Below, one piece after another: positions 1 through 11,741 of a DNA stretch of 64,000 nt. Within the stretch, counting starts at the first letter, position 1, and every line of letters begins with the position of its first letter. The DNA is from Pycnococcus provasolii. Lineage: Eukaryota > Chlorophyta > Pseudoscourfieldiophyceae > Pseudoscourfieldiales. Both the position numbers and the translations under genes were made by a program. Under the pieces are notes generated by a model, which made no database searches, was not told the origin of the DNA, and saw only the letters and a list, made by a program, of their open reading frames with translations. The DNA lies in NCBI GenBank assembly GCA_049487715.1, contig CP150549.1, positions 1-64,000 on the forward strand, written 5' to 3'.

Positions 1-284
1 CCTAACCCTAACCCTAACCCTAACCCTAACCCTAACCCTAACCCTAACCCTAACCCTAACCCTAACCCTAACCCTAACCCTAACCCTAACCCTAACCCTA
101 ACCCTAACCCTAACCCTAACCCTAACCCTAACCCTAACCCTAACCCTAACCCTAACCCTAACCCTAACCCTAATTGTAACCCTAATTGTAACCCTAACCC
201 TAACCCTAACCCTAACCCTAACCCTAACCCTAATTGTAACCCTAATTGTAACCCTAATTGTAACCCTAATTGTAACCCTAATTG
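1..284. repeat. Left telomere: CCCTAA array followed by variant repeats
   Basis: Bases 1 to about 174 are an unbroken CCTAAC/CCCTAA array, so the G-rich strand is TTAGGG and this is the left chromosome end. From about 173 to 284 the array becomes irregular: the 12-mer CCCTAATTGTAA alternates with normal units, as expected for older proximal telomere repeats. Telomeric unique sequence starts after 284. The TTAGGG type differs from the TTTAGGG type common in land plants and many prasinophytes. Confidence 0.98.
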
Positions 285-296
285 CCAGGCTGGCAG

Positions 297-666
297 TTTG
301 ACCCACATGTTGAAAAAAAAATTTCGCCTCCGGTATGCGGCCGACCGTCGGCCAGCGTCGTGCAGAACGAAGCCAATAACAACAGCCATTTTTTTCACCC
401 GCCGTTTCCGGCGATATCTTGTCATATCACCAAGTAGCGCGGTAATGTTATGTTGTTAAAAGTTGAACAACGAATAAAGTCGGGAATTCCTTATTGTCAC
501 TTTTTCTTATTGTCACTTTCGGCCTATCTAACCCTGAAATGTTATGCTAGGGGGGTCCGGGTACTTTGACCCACATGTTGGAATAACAATTTTCGCCTCC
601 GGCATGCGGCCGACCGTCGGCGAGCGTTGTGGAGATTGAAGCCAATCATAACAACATTCATTTTTT
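297..666. repeat. Subtelomeric direct repeat pair (about 100 bp each)
   Basis: Two imperfect direct copies lie at about 297-394 and 565-666. Both begin TTTGACCCACATGTTG, share the core GCGGCCGACCGTCGGC, which is itself partly palindromic, and end in a T-run. They are separated by about 170 bp of AT-richer sequence. Typical of subtelomeric repeat families; no gene is seen in 285-867. Confidence 0.8.
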
Positions 667-867
667 AGGGAGTTAGTTTTGATTCAAAGCACTCGCGGCA
701 GGAGGTTGATCAAAATGCTTTATTCTAGTTTTCCGGTAGTAACTACGACGAACCTTTTCAGAAACTAGGTTTTCTAAAGAGGGCGCTCGAGCATTACGAG
801 ACGAGTGCGGAGCTAAGCAAGCAGGTTGGCGACACGTGCTGGCAAGCGGCTGCTCTGCAAGGTCGGG

Positions 868-962
868 CATACCGAATGACCGTGTTGTTTCACGTCAATC
901 AATGTCAAGCGTCAGCGTCCTCTGCCGATGGAGGCTTAGCATTCACAACGCCGCCTCGCAGA
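868..962 (-). repeat. Subtelomeric copy of the 3' end of the ORF at 41.3 kb
   Basis: These 95 bases match 41313-41407 almost exactly, apart from a few bases at 877-880. On the minus strand the segment holds the last 18 codons (ending PPSAEDADA, then a stop) plus about 40 bases of 3' flank of the ORF at 41350-41793. No upstream coding sequence of that ORF is present here, so this is a truncated duplicated fragment. Bases 963-1267 hold only AT-rich sequence, probably the 3' region of the CobW gene. Confidence 0.85.
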
Positions 963-1267
963 TGTACATGTTGCTGGGCGTGAGACCGTGAGTAGTAGAC
1001 AGACGCGCCACATGCATTTTGTCAACAATAACTATAATAATCTTACCACCATCACGATTGGGACTTCCAAAGCAACTCGTTTGATAGACCGTACTACTGC
1101 ATTGTGTATTCAATGATAAGAATATAATCCTCTTTACACTCGCCGCGCGCCGCTCCCTTCGATTTCCAAGAATCCAAAATTCATACAACATAAGTAGTCG
1201 ACGACGAGGTCGAGCCCAGAATAGCACATGCCGCTTAGGCTTGCATGGGCGCTGACACCTCAACATC

Positions 1268-2833
1268 TCATGCAATCCCAATCATCTTCGCGAAATCCTT
1301 TTCGTCGGGCCAGCGCGGGAAGGGGTCATCAAGATAATTCACGCCGAGCTTCCATCCATGCTTGGTCCATTGCTCCTTCTCGCGGTTGGACAAATCGCCA
1401 TCCTCTTTGCCGATCGGCGGCGGCGTCGAAGGCGCCATGAGATCGTCCTTTAGGAGCAGGCATGCATCAAGTGCTTTCGTGATAGCATCACGCTTGAGCT
1501 GTTGCCCGATGAACACGAGCTCTTGTCGCCGGTCCATGAGAACGGGTCCGTCGCACTGCTGCACCAGCCGCAAGCCAGGTTCACTTTGCACAGGCGGCCA
1601 CTGCTCCTTCGGTAAAAATGCCATCCACGGACCTGCGCAGTCGAATTCTCCGATGCTGCCCGCTTGCTCCCAACCGCCAATCAAGTGGTCACGTCCCGCG
1701 AGCCACATGCACCCCTTGCTGCGCAAAATGTGCCCGAACTTCTCGAGCACGCGATCTCGCTTCGATTGACACTCATGCGCATCGGGCTTCGGCTTCTTAT
1801 CCTTAAGCTCACACTTCGGCGGCCCGAATTGGTCATCACGACAATTGACGAAGCAGATGTCGGCGAAACAATTCATCAGCCGCAAGGGATGGAAAGGCGT
1901 GCGCGCCTTGTACACGAAGCTGTGTATGCCGTACTCCTCCGTTTCGGGTACCACCTCCACACCTTTCCACTGCTGCATCCACCCGGCGGACGTGGATGCC
2001 TTCTTCATGTCAAAGAGACGGGTGCACAACACGCTAGACAGTGGCACGTCGCCACGCAACGCGCGTATCACCTTCGCGCCCGGGTTGAGGCTGCGCACGG
2101 CGTCCTCGACGCTCGACGCCACCTTCTCCTCCACGATGTCGCACTTGCTTAGCACGATGACGTCCGCGAACTCGATCTGTTGCATGAGAAGTGGGCCCAC
2201 GTTGCGCCGGTCGTTTGCGTCCACGCTGCCCTTGAACTGCTCGCTCGCCTGTGCAGCCGTGGCCATGTTGGAGTGGAATGTCACGCAGTCCACCATCGTG
2301 ACACACGTGTCCAGTCGTGCCACCTCGTTGAGCGAACTCTTTCCTCCAAGTGCCTTGAGAATTGGCTCCATCTCCCACCCAGGTGGCATTGTGGCTGACG
2401 ATTCGCTTGTCACGTTCACCGCGAACGTCTCCGCCACCTCCTGCGGCAAGCTAACACCTGTGGACTCGATGAGGATCGCGTCAAACTTTTTCTCAGCTGC
2501 GAGCTCTGCGAGCGCCTTGATGAGGTCCTCACGGAGCGTGCAACAAATGCATCCATTGTGCAGTTCGACAAGCTTCTCCTCGCGCTGGAGAAGCTTGGTG
2601 CTGCGCACAAGATCAGCATCAATGTTCACTTCCGCCATATCGTTGACGAGAACTGCCACACGCACCGTGTCCTGCGCATGAGTCTGCTCAAGGATGCGCT
2701 TGAGGAGTGTTGTCTTACCTGCTCCGAGAAAGCCGGAGAGAAGCGTCACGGGAACGGCGCCAGCTTCGTGTGCAGTGCGATCAGCCAGCCCCACCTGAGA
2801 GTCAGCCTTCGTCATATCTCCAGTCGACGCCAT
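1268..2833 (-). CDS. CobW/G3E-family GTPase metallochaperone (ZNG1-like)
   Basis: A 521-residue G3E GTPase of the CobW/ZNG1 family, which load metal (zinc in ZNG1, cobalt in CobW) onto client enzymes using GTP. Visible motifs are the P-loop GFLGAGKTT at residues 34-42, the metal-binding GCICC at 94-98, the ESTGVS segment, the SKCD base-recognition motif, and a C-terminal CobW_C-like half with WLAGR and GGWEQAG. The ATG at 2833 is chosen because its context is good (ATGGCG); the reading frame opens only four codons earlier at a non-ATG codon. Intronless. It is the first intact gene from the telomere. The long C-terminal half resembles the bacterial YciC/plant long form. The client is unknown. 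Confidence 0.88.
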   Translation of the reverse strand: MASTGDMTKADSQVGLADRTAHEAGAVPVTLLSGFLGAGKTTLLKRILEQTHAQDTVRVAVLVNDMAEVNIDADLVRSTKLLQREEKLVELHNGCICCTLREDLIKALAELAAEKKFDAILIESTGVSLPQEVAETFAVNVTSESSATMPPGWEMEPILKALGGKSSLNEVARLDTCVTMVDCVTFHSNMATAAQASEQFKGSVDANDRRNVGPLLMQQIEFADVIVLSKCDIVEEKVASSVEDAVRSLNPGAKVIRALRGDVPLSSVLCTRLFDMKKASTSAGWMQQWKGVEVVPETEEYGIHSFVYKARTPFHPLRLMNCFADICFVNCRDDQFGPPKCELKDKKPKPDAHECQSKRDRVLEKFGHILRSKGCMWLAGRDHLIGGWEQAGSIGEFDCAGPWMAFLPKEQWPPVQSEPGLRLVQQCDGPVLMDRRQELVFIGQQLKRDAITKALDACLLLKDDLMAPSTPPPIGKEDGDLSNREKEQWTKHGWKLGVNYLDDPFPRWPDEKDFAKMIGIA

Positions 2834-3226
2834 ATGAGTGCACAAGGCTACCTCTTTTTAACAAATGAAAGTCGGTGCTCCAACCGATGATCACGAGTGA
2901 ATAACGACGAACCGTCGACAACGCGCCGTCGCACCATCGCGTCAGTGTCGACACGGCGTTACGACACGCACATGTACAGGAGCATTAAGTGTTTCCGGAG
3001 TGACGACACCACAGAGAGAGGAAAAAGCAGGGGAAAAAAAAAGCAGAAAAAGGCAAACCCCTAGTTAACCAACCGTCTCAAACCTCAAGCCCTACCTTTA
3101 TAGGGTTGCCCTGCTGTGCAAACCTCTCATCAAGAAGCGTAACCCGGGTCAGCCTGGCTTTTGACTTTTGCAAGCGACATTGTTGGTGTCTGTGCGCGCA
3201 GAAACATGTGTCATGAGCTTCGTCTT

Positions 3227-3599
3227 TTAGTACAGAGCTTGCCTCTGTGAATCAACGAATGTCCATCCGGCCGGCCCAGGTACACGACTAGTCGACGCAC
3301 CGTACACAAGAAGCGGTGGACTGTCTGGGTCAAGCTCTGGCCAGACACCAAACTCATACCACGCGCGAACAAATGCTGTCGCGTCGCTCGCAATGGGTAG
3401 CGTGGCGTCGATAGACATATCCTTGGAACTGTCCCTAGCTTTGAGCTTAAGACTGTGCATTTCATCTGGCGCGATGGCAACATGCGCCGTGATATTTTGT
3501 GCGACCTGCTCAATAAACTGCTTTGGCAAAACCGATGCTCCGACAGGTGCTTCACCAAAAACAAACGTTGCGGCGACCCAGCTTTCGATCTCTCCTTTT
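3227..3599 (-). CDS. Hypothetical protein, probable terminal exon or gene remnant
   Basis: An open frame of about 120 codons runs from a stop near 3599 to TAA at 3227. It has protein-like composition (segments FVFGEAPVGAS, QFIEQVAQNITAH, WYEFGVWPELDPDSPPLL) but no ATG at its start. The sequence CCTTAAAAAG upstream could be a splice acceptor, with a first exon somewhere in 3600-4060, but I could not find a convincing one. I do not recognise the family. It could equally be a truncated gene at the edge of the subtelomere. Confidence 0.35.
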
Positions 3600-4078
3600 T
3601 AAGGCACGACGCGCCATGTCGGCCAGAGAAAGTGCGCGTGACAGCCATTAAAAGACACAACTATTAGTGCGAATGAAATATGCGATATGCGAAATATATG
3701 CGAATATGCGAAATTAGTGCGTGAAATATTGCGTTGAGCTTCGCTGATGCGTTGTTGTGACTGTTGCACATCGGTTTCGTCGTCTCTGCTGAAAATATGT
3801 GAGTATGCATATGCGCAAACTTGTGTCACAAGCTTGTAAAAGATCTTTTGCCCTGACACGCAAGCAACGCAGCTGTAAAGTGCGAGTGCTCACTCACGCC
3901 ACCTGTACAAATTCTGTTTGTGGATGATCGGAGTGGGCGGAACGGAATGTCTTGTACATGGACTACCATACGCGCCCGCACGGAGTTCTGACTTCTATGA
4001 CCGCAACCATACGTCGCGCTGGCCAAGCAAGTTTCCCACGTGACTGGGACACGTGGTCCCAGTTGCGATCATACCTAT
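3600..4078. other. Intergenic, short AT-rich repeats
   Basis: No gene supported. Around 3676-3735 there are several near-copies of ATGCGAAATAT, giving a short degenerate tandem repeat. The rest has weak open frames only. Confidence 0.5.
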
Positions 4079-4191
4079 AACCCCAAACCCCTAAGCCAAA
4101 CCCCTAAACCAAACCCCAATTAAAACCTCCCTAACCCAAACCCCTAACCCCTAACCCAAACCCCTAACCCAAACCCCTAAACCAAACTCCC
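4079..4191. repeat. Interstitial telomere-like repeat
   Basis: A degenerate C-rich array of units like CCCAAACCCCTAA and CCCTAACCC fills this interval in the same orientation as the chromosome-end telomere. It ends exactly where the LTR-like repeat at 4192 begins. It may mark an old chromosome end or a healed break. Confidence 0.8.
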
Positions 4192-4362
4192 TGTAATGTT
4201 TACTCGAGAATGATTGTTTCAAGAGCGCGTGCCTTACATGCGTGCTGCATCGCGCCTCCGCGTCGTAACTCAAGACGTTTTCACATCAGGTTCTAGACTC
4301 GTTACGCCGCGGGCTAATCATTCAAATCACCGGTAGGAATCCCCTACAGGGATCCCCTCACA
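4192..4362. repeat. LTR-like direct repeat, left copy
   Basis: 171 bp, TG...CA termini, only a handful of mismatches to 6314-6484. Confidence 0.8.
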
Positions 4363-4475
4363 CACACCCCTGAACCGCGCCGCGTGTTGTTGCGCGCGTC
4401 GCGTTCACTCTCTCTCTGTCTTGCCGAGCGCAGTGCTCGGGTCGGCGTCGGCCCTGCCACGCCTGCCACGGTCAC

Positions 4476-4934
4476 GTGGCTCGAGTCCAGCGGGCTGCTG
4501 AGCCCTCTCACGCGTCGCTTGTTGCGTGGCTGCTTGCGCCGCGGAGGGGGGGCGAGCTGCTGCAGCGCGTCGGGATCTCTTCTGACGTCATCTCGCAGTC
4601 GCGCATTGCGAAGTGCGGTGACTTGCATGTGCGTTGGTTCGACAATGTCGAAGTAACGTCAGGATACTTCGACGAGGACGCACAACTTGAAGAGCTAATG
4701 TGGGCGCGTGGTTCAAATAAGCAGAAGTTTGCGGTTGTTGATTGTAGTGTGATTATGAGTAGAGCACCGGTGGAGCAAATAGATTCAAAAGATTTCACAT
4801 CAGCAAAGAAATTCGTGGTGAACAAGTATTTGAATATAGATGGACAAATACTGGTATGCGCGAAAACGCATACCGTATATCCCGATATATACCAATACCG
4901 CGGTATATATTTACACGTCCATCTATATATTTGA
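4476..4934 (+). CDS. ORF of unknown function inside the LTR-flanked unit
   Basis: A 152-codon frame. Its middle (about codons 25-120, including LHVRWFDNVEVTSGYFDED and KDFTSAKKFVVNKYLNID) looks protein-like, and the DNA is clearly more AT-rich than neighbouring genes (about 4660-4930). The first 25 codons may not be real. The family is not recognised. It lies just inside the left LTR-like repeat, so it may be cargo of the element or a remnant of an older subtelomeric gene. Low confidence. Confidence 0.3.
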   Translation: MARVQRAAEPSHASLVAWLLAPRRGGELLQRVGISSDVISQSRIAKCGDLHVRWFDNVEVTSGYFDEDAQLEELMWARGSNKQKFAVVDCSVIMSRAPVEQIDSKDFTSAKKFVVNKYLNIDGQILVCAKTHTVYPDIYQYRGIYLHVHLYI

Positions 4935-5358
4935 ACACACACTCCAACATTATTTAATTTATTGAATGATTGATGATTTAGCAACGCAGTAGGGGAGTAA
5001 CTAGAACAATTGAATAATCAATACAAAACACTCTCCCATATGCACGCAGCACGCGTGCATGCATGCGTCGACGGACGTCCGAGGATCCGCGCTTTGGCTC
5101 GCGGGACGTCCCGGGACCCGCCCACGGCGTGTCCCGCAGTCCCGGGACGTCCCGGCACGTCCCTGAGAAATGGACTGGTCGTCGGATGTGTGAGTTTAGG
5201 GGTTTGATAATGGATGATAGGAATAACAGGTTTAAACCTGAACCTGGTTAGGGATACCTGTTGGATTCGGGTTATGTCTCTACAGGTTGAAATGACAGTT
5301 GAGACCCTTCGGGGAGGTGAAGAGACACCGAAGGGACACAAGACATGATGTCGACATG

Positions 5359-5745
5359 TCGAGGTGTCCGTTGAAGGTGGTTGATCAAGCAATCAACACA
5401 AAAAGGAGATATTTTTTGTCGATTTAGAACAAGCGATGGAACACTGAGCTGTCCAATTCTTTTACGTGGCGTTCACTATGTCCCACATTGCAATATGCGC
5501 ATAATATCAAAACATCTTCTACTTCGCCGCTACGGCAAATCCGTCAATAGTCAACATGTTCAACTTCGACGAATTTTCTTCCCAGATTTTACGCTCAAGA
5601 TTACTATTCAAAACCTTCTGGAATGGGTTCACCTTCGCCTGGAGTCGGACCCACCTAATCTGTGTTTCCCCGTTCATGAGCCTCATTCTGTTTTACCCAC
5701 CATAACTCAGATTCGTTGTCGAGGTGTCCGTTGAAGGTGGTTGAG
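5359..5745. repeat. 27-bp direct repeat bracketing the copia-like fragment
   Basis: TCGAGGTGTCCGTTGAAGG and the following GTGGTTGA occur at about 5359-5385 and again at 5719-5745, exactly 360 bases apart. The intervening sequence is the copia-like open frame. Confidence 0.7.
5381..5734 (+). pseudogene. Copia-type retrotransposon protease-region fragment
   Basis: An open frame of 117 codons contains ILLRGVHYVP followed by HCNMRIISKHLLLRRYG. This fits the pattern after the active site of copia-type proteases, where a strand leading to a D/G-V-h-Y-V-P motif is followed by N-h-h-S and a hydrophobic helix. The catalytic D-S/T-G triad is not visible and nothing downstream resembles integrase. I read it as a fragment of a decayed element, which supports the LTR interpretation of the flanking 171-bp repeats. 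Confidence 0.45.
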
Positions 5746-6313
5746 GAGGTTGCAACCGAATCCTGTCTGAGATTCTCTGGACCTAAGAGTACCGTTGTAG
5801 GATTCAGACCGGATTGTCTCGCGAGGCTCGCGAGACACCCTTTTTGGCGACAACCCCCGGAAAACCCACTTTGTAGCCTTCACTCTTTTCTTGTCACTTT
5901 TTCCCCCCGCCGTCAGCGCCATAAGTGCCCTCGTGCACTTCGTGACAACGGGGATACGTGACGAGCATAACGTGAGGTACGTGTTCTAAAGGTCCCGGGA
6001 CACCCCCTCTAGGACGTCCTGGGACGTCCCTCGTGGGACGTCCCACGAGGGGTCCCGGGACGCATGAAATCGGGACGTCCCAGGACACGGGGGTCGGTCC
6101 CATCCCCTTGGGACGTCCCGGGACGTCCTGGGACGTCCCGGGACGCCAAAACGCCGTCCCGGGACGCGCCGGGACGTCCGAGCAGAAAGTGTGACACGTT
6201 GCTTGTGGCGCGAAGTGCGCACCGTACGCTAGCGTGTCTACGGACTACTGCTGCTTACGGCTCGCGAGTACCGGGTAAGCGTGTCAACAAGTTCTAAGAC
6301 CCGCTCGGTTCCA

Positions 6314-6484
6314 TGTAATGTTTACTCGAGAATGATCGTTACAAGAGCGCGTGCCTTACATGCGTGCTGCATCGCGCCTCCGCGTCGTAACTCAAGACGT
6401 TTTCACATTAGGTTCTAGACTTGTTACGCCGCGGGCTAATCATTCAAATCACCGGTAGGAATCCCCTACAGGGATCCCCTCACA
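6314..6484. repeat. LTR-like direct repeat, right copy
   Basis: 171 bp, TG...CA termini, near-identical to 4192-4362 at an offset of 2122 bases. Confidence 0.8.
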
Positions 6485-6710
6485 GAAACCTTCTGTCGTT
6501 TCCGAGGGGTCGTTTCTGAAGGACTGGAAAAAAGTCACTCTGGCAGTTCTATTACTGGATAATAAGCAAACTACTACCTTAAGTCCTAAATGTTGTTTCC
6601 CGTCACGCCATCCCTCCACTTGCTGCCCTACACCAAAAGACGACGAGCCGTCGTTGTGCTGCTTGTGTATCAAGACAGACGGTCGCCGCTTTCGCACCAT
6701 CTCGCGACTC

Positions 6711-6872
6711 TCACGAATAGAGGTCATCGTCGTCAGCTCCTCCACCCGCGCTTGCAAATGCAGCTCCACCTCCACCTCCCATCGAAGCGGGAGCCGTCGC
6801 ATTCAAGTCGGTGCCACCACCCGCGGCGGTGGCAGGACGATCGCCGAAGCGGAACTCGCTGCCAAATCCACG
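6711..6872 (-). other. Conserved CDC48 C-terminal tail lying in frame beyond a TAA
   Basis: Directly downstream of the TAA at 6875-6873, 53 sense codons continue in the same frame to a TGA at 6713-6711. They begin RGFGSEFRFGD and end ADDDDLYS. That is the expected CDC48 tail: plant CDC48 has Ser-Arg-Gly followed by GSEFRF at this point and ends in D-D-D-L-Y-S/N. The Gly/Ala-rich linker between is also typical. The tail normally binds cofactors with PUB and PUL domains. One substitution (TCA to TAA) would explain the interruption. Confidence 0.85.
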
Positions 6873-9612
<2,740 letters not shown>

Positions 9613-10881
9613 TTAAGTTACAAGTCCTCCACCGCCTATGCCACCGGAGTGCAGCTGTGCGAGAAAGTTGTTCACGTCGCTCTCCGTCATCTGCTTCAAC
9701 GGATTCGCGTCAGCGGTCGGTGGCGCGGCGGCAGCGGCAACGTCGGCTTCAGCAGTAGGTACTGCTGCCACTGCCACCGGCGTCGACGTCGTCGGTGCAC
9801 GACCACCACCGCCAGAAGCAGAAGGAGCGCCATCGGCAATGCCGACACCAGCGGCTACCGCTGTCATATGCGCCGGTACGTTACCACCATCACGACCACC
9901 ACTAGAAGCAGCAACGCATGCTCCAGCACCAGTAGCTTGTGCCGCCGGCGCCGGTGCCACGTCGGACTCGAGTCCAAGCTGCGTGTTGATGTGTTCTGCA
10001 AAACCCTCGCCAACGCGCGTGAGCAAGTTGTTATCCTGCAGGAGGCTTAGCACCTCTCTCGCACCTTCCATCGTGGCACCACTTTCGTTCTCCGCGCCGT
10101 GAACGATACCGCACAGCATGCTGTGCGTTCCTGGGATGTCCAAGTTGGAAACGCCACAGGTGCCACCTTGTAGTAACTCTCCAAACGTTGGAACCGCAGG
10201 TGTCGTCACGCGATGCGGACGACTCTTTTTGCGCTTGCGGCTTGGACTTCCCAACGCGCCTTGACCGCTCGTTGTTCCACAGGTACCGCTCACGAACTGA
10301 CCCCGACTGTTTCGCTTCGGAGGTGGTCGCGACGACGAAGGTGCGGCAGAGTCTGGTACGAGAGCAGTCATCGCAGGAATCGGCTGAGACGAGGGAGGCG
10401 CCAGCGAAGCATACACGCCTTGTGGCAGCGACATAGGTGCCATAACCGTCAAGTCACGACCGCCGCCGTCCACTCTGGCAGCGCCGCCGCCTCGTTCCGA
10501 CGCGGGTGCCGCTGTCCGCACCAGTCTCAGCTCGTGTGACTGGCTTTGAAGCCGGTCTTCCGCGACGCGAAGAAGATGGTGCTTATCCAGAAGCATGTTC
10601 TCCAACTTCTCAATATGAAGCCTGCACTCCGCTAGCCTCGCCTCGAGTGCGCGGCACTGATGTCCTTCTTCGCCTGTGGCAGCGCCGCTGACGCCTGCGA
10701 CTGCACCACGCGCCATCGCTAGCGCCTCCGCAAGGCGCACGCCGTTCGCCTCGACACAGGGCGACTTCAAGTTTGCGTCAGCCTCCATAGCGAAAACCTT
10801 GCTTGTGGTTGCGTATCCGTACTCCGTCAAGTACCGCAGCACGACGTGCGCTATCATGGACGGTGAAGCCACGGACGCCAT
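9613..10881 (-). CDS. LisH-domain protein with coiled coil
   Basis: 422 residues from the ATG at 10881 (MASVASPS). Residues about 8-38 fit a LisH dimerisation motif (AHVVLRYLTEYGYATTSKVF), followed by a predicted coiled coil around residues 80-130 (HQCRALEARLAECRLHIEKL). The rest is low-complexity Ala/Gly/Pro-rich, with one ordered-looking block at about 245-315 (FGELLQGG to INTQLGLESD). An upstream in-frame extension exists but its composition is that of 5' UTR. LisH proteins commonly act in microtubule, ubiquitin-ligase or corepressor assemblies; the role here is unknown. It is divergently arranged with the gene at 11051. Confidence 0.65.
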   Translation of the reverse strand: MASVASPSMIAHVVLRYLTEYGYATTSKVFAMEADANLKSPCVEANGVRLAEALAMARGAVAGVSGAATGEEGHQCRALEARLAECRLHIEKLENMLLDKHHLLRVAEDRLQSQSHELRLVRTAAPASERGGGAARVDGGGRDLTVMAPMSLPQGVYASLAPPSSQPIPAMTALVPDSAAPSSSRPPPKRNSRGQFVSGTCGTTSGQGALGSPSRKRKKSRPHRVTTPAVPTFGELLQGGTCGVSNLDIPGTHSMLCGIVHGAENESGATMEGAREVLSLLQDNNLLTRVGEGFAEHINTQLGLESDVAPAPAAQATGAGACVAASSGGRDGGNVPAHMTAVAAGVGIADGAPSASGGGGRAPTTSTPVAVAAVPTAEADVAAAAAPPTADANPLKQMTESDVNNFLAQLHSGGIGGGGLVT

Positions 10882-11050
10882 TATTATGATGGCGCGGGGT
10901 GACGGACCCTGATTTCTCTCGCGGCTATTTCCGAGGCGACGCTTGGGCGACGCGGGAAATCCCCGACAGCGATCAGGGGTTTGCTTCTTCCCTCCGGGGC
11001 CAGGTCCCGGGTCCGGCCAGCCGGCACTTACGCTCCGCTCCACAACAGCT
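10882..11050. promoter_or_regulatory. Divergent promoter region
   Basis: About 170 bp separates the ATG codons of two divergent genes, so it should hold both promoters. I see no TATA box. Confidence 0.4.
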
Positions 11051-11674
11051 ATGACGTACAACAGCAGTGGCGCCACGCCGCGATGGGATGCTGGGCCGTC
11101 GCGGCGTGGCGTAAAGTCTCCTGCTGTGCGATCTGCTTACCAAGACGCAGCGTTCTGGGGCGGGGTCATGTCAAGCTTTTCTGCGGCGCAGGCGAGTGCT
11201 CTGCCCCCTGACGATGCCTCCATCGCGAAGCAATTTGCAAACAAGCAGCTTGCCCTCGCGAACCGCGCCGCACGCGCCGCGGCGAGAGCTCGCTGTGCAC
11301 CTAGCGTCCCTCGTGCGCTCGCCATGACTGCTGCGACTGTCCTTGGAGCTTTGACAGCAAGCGTAGGCGGTGCCGCAGTGAGCCACGCCGCCACCGCAGC
11401 CTCAGGCGCTGCAGCCGTATCTGGAGCCACGGATGGACTGCGCCGCGTCATCGCGAGCATTGGCAACGACCGTGACTCTGCGACGGCGGCTGAGGAAGCA
11501 CGCGCAATCCTGCGCGACTTGCGGGATACACAGCCACCCATGCCTCCTCCAGTACCAGGGGTTCCACGACCGTTGGACGACGCCGCTCGCACAGCGCTGG
11601 CGCAGGCGTGGCGGACGTGCGCGACGTTGGAGAAGTGCGTGCGCGACGACGGCGACGACGAAGACGCTTTGTAA
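11051..11674 (+). CDS. Hypothetical Ala-rich membrane protein
   Basis: 207 residues from ATG 11051 (MTYNSSGATPRWD). An alanine-rich segment around 97-140 (ALAMTAATVLGALTASVGG and the following residues) could form two short membrane helices. The N-terminal 45 residues are Arg/Ser-rich, possibly a presequence. The C-terminus is acidic. The reading frame opens upstream at 10943 without improving the context. The family is not recognised. It converges on the methyltransferase gene with a 67-bp gap. Confidence 0.5.
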   Translation: MTYNSSGATPRWDAGPSRRGVKSPAVRSAYQDAAFWGGVMSSFSAAQASALPPDDASIAKQFANKQLALANRAARAAARARCAPSVPRALAMTAATVLGALTASVGGAAVSHAATAASGAAAVSGATDGLRRVIASIGNDRDSATAAEEARAILRDLRDTQPPMPPPVPGVPRPLDDAARTALAQAWRTCATLEKCVRDDGDDEDAL

Positions 11675-11741
11675 GAAGAAATCATACATGTAAGGAAAGA
11701 AGAATCTTGATTAAGAATTACATTCGTACAGAACTTGGTCA

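Larger units (their letters stand above)
5097..6182. repeat. Two clusters of the palindrome GGGACGTCCC
   Basis: Dense GGGACGTCCC and GGGACGTCC units, separated by short G/C spacers, occur at about 5097-5165 and 5994-6182. Because the unit is its own reverse complement, both strands show the same pattern and all six frames give artificial Asp-Val-Pro-Gly-Arg-like open frames, which I do not call as genes. Confidence 0.8.
4192..6484. mobile_element. LTR-flanked degenerate retroelement (copia-like remnant)
   Basis: Two near-identical 171-bp direct repeats bound a 2.3-kb unit: 4192-4362 and 6314-6484. Each begins TGTAATG and ends CTCACA, matching the TG...CA ends of retrotransposon LTRs. The internal region carries a fragment resembling the copia protease region (5381-5734) but no reverse transcriptase, integrase or RNase H that I can see. 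The 5-bp flanks differ (CTCCC and GAAAC), so no target-site duplication is visible, and I see no clear primer-binding site or polypurine tract. Best read as a deleted or recombined element; a segmental duplication is the alternative. Confidence 0.55.

Noticed and set aside
673-870. 65-codon minus-strand ORF in the subtelomere
   Set aside because: Has an ATG but no recognisable feature, and its start overlaps the duplicated fragment; coding status unsupported.
5986-6297. Open frames on both strands with repeated Asp-Val-Pro-Gly-Arg-like residues
   Set aside because: They are translations of the palindromic GGGACGTCCC repeat in all frames.
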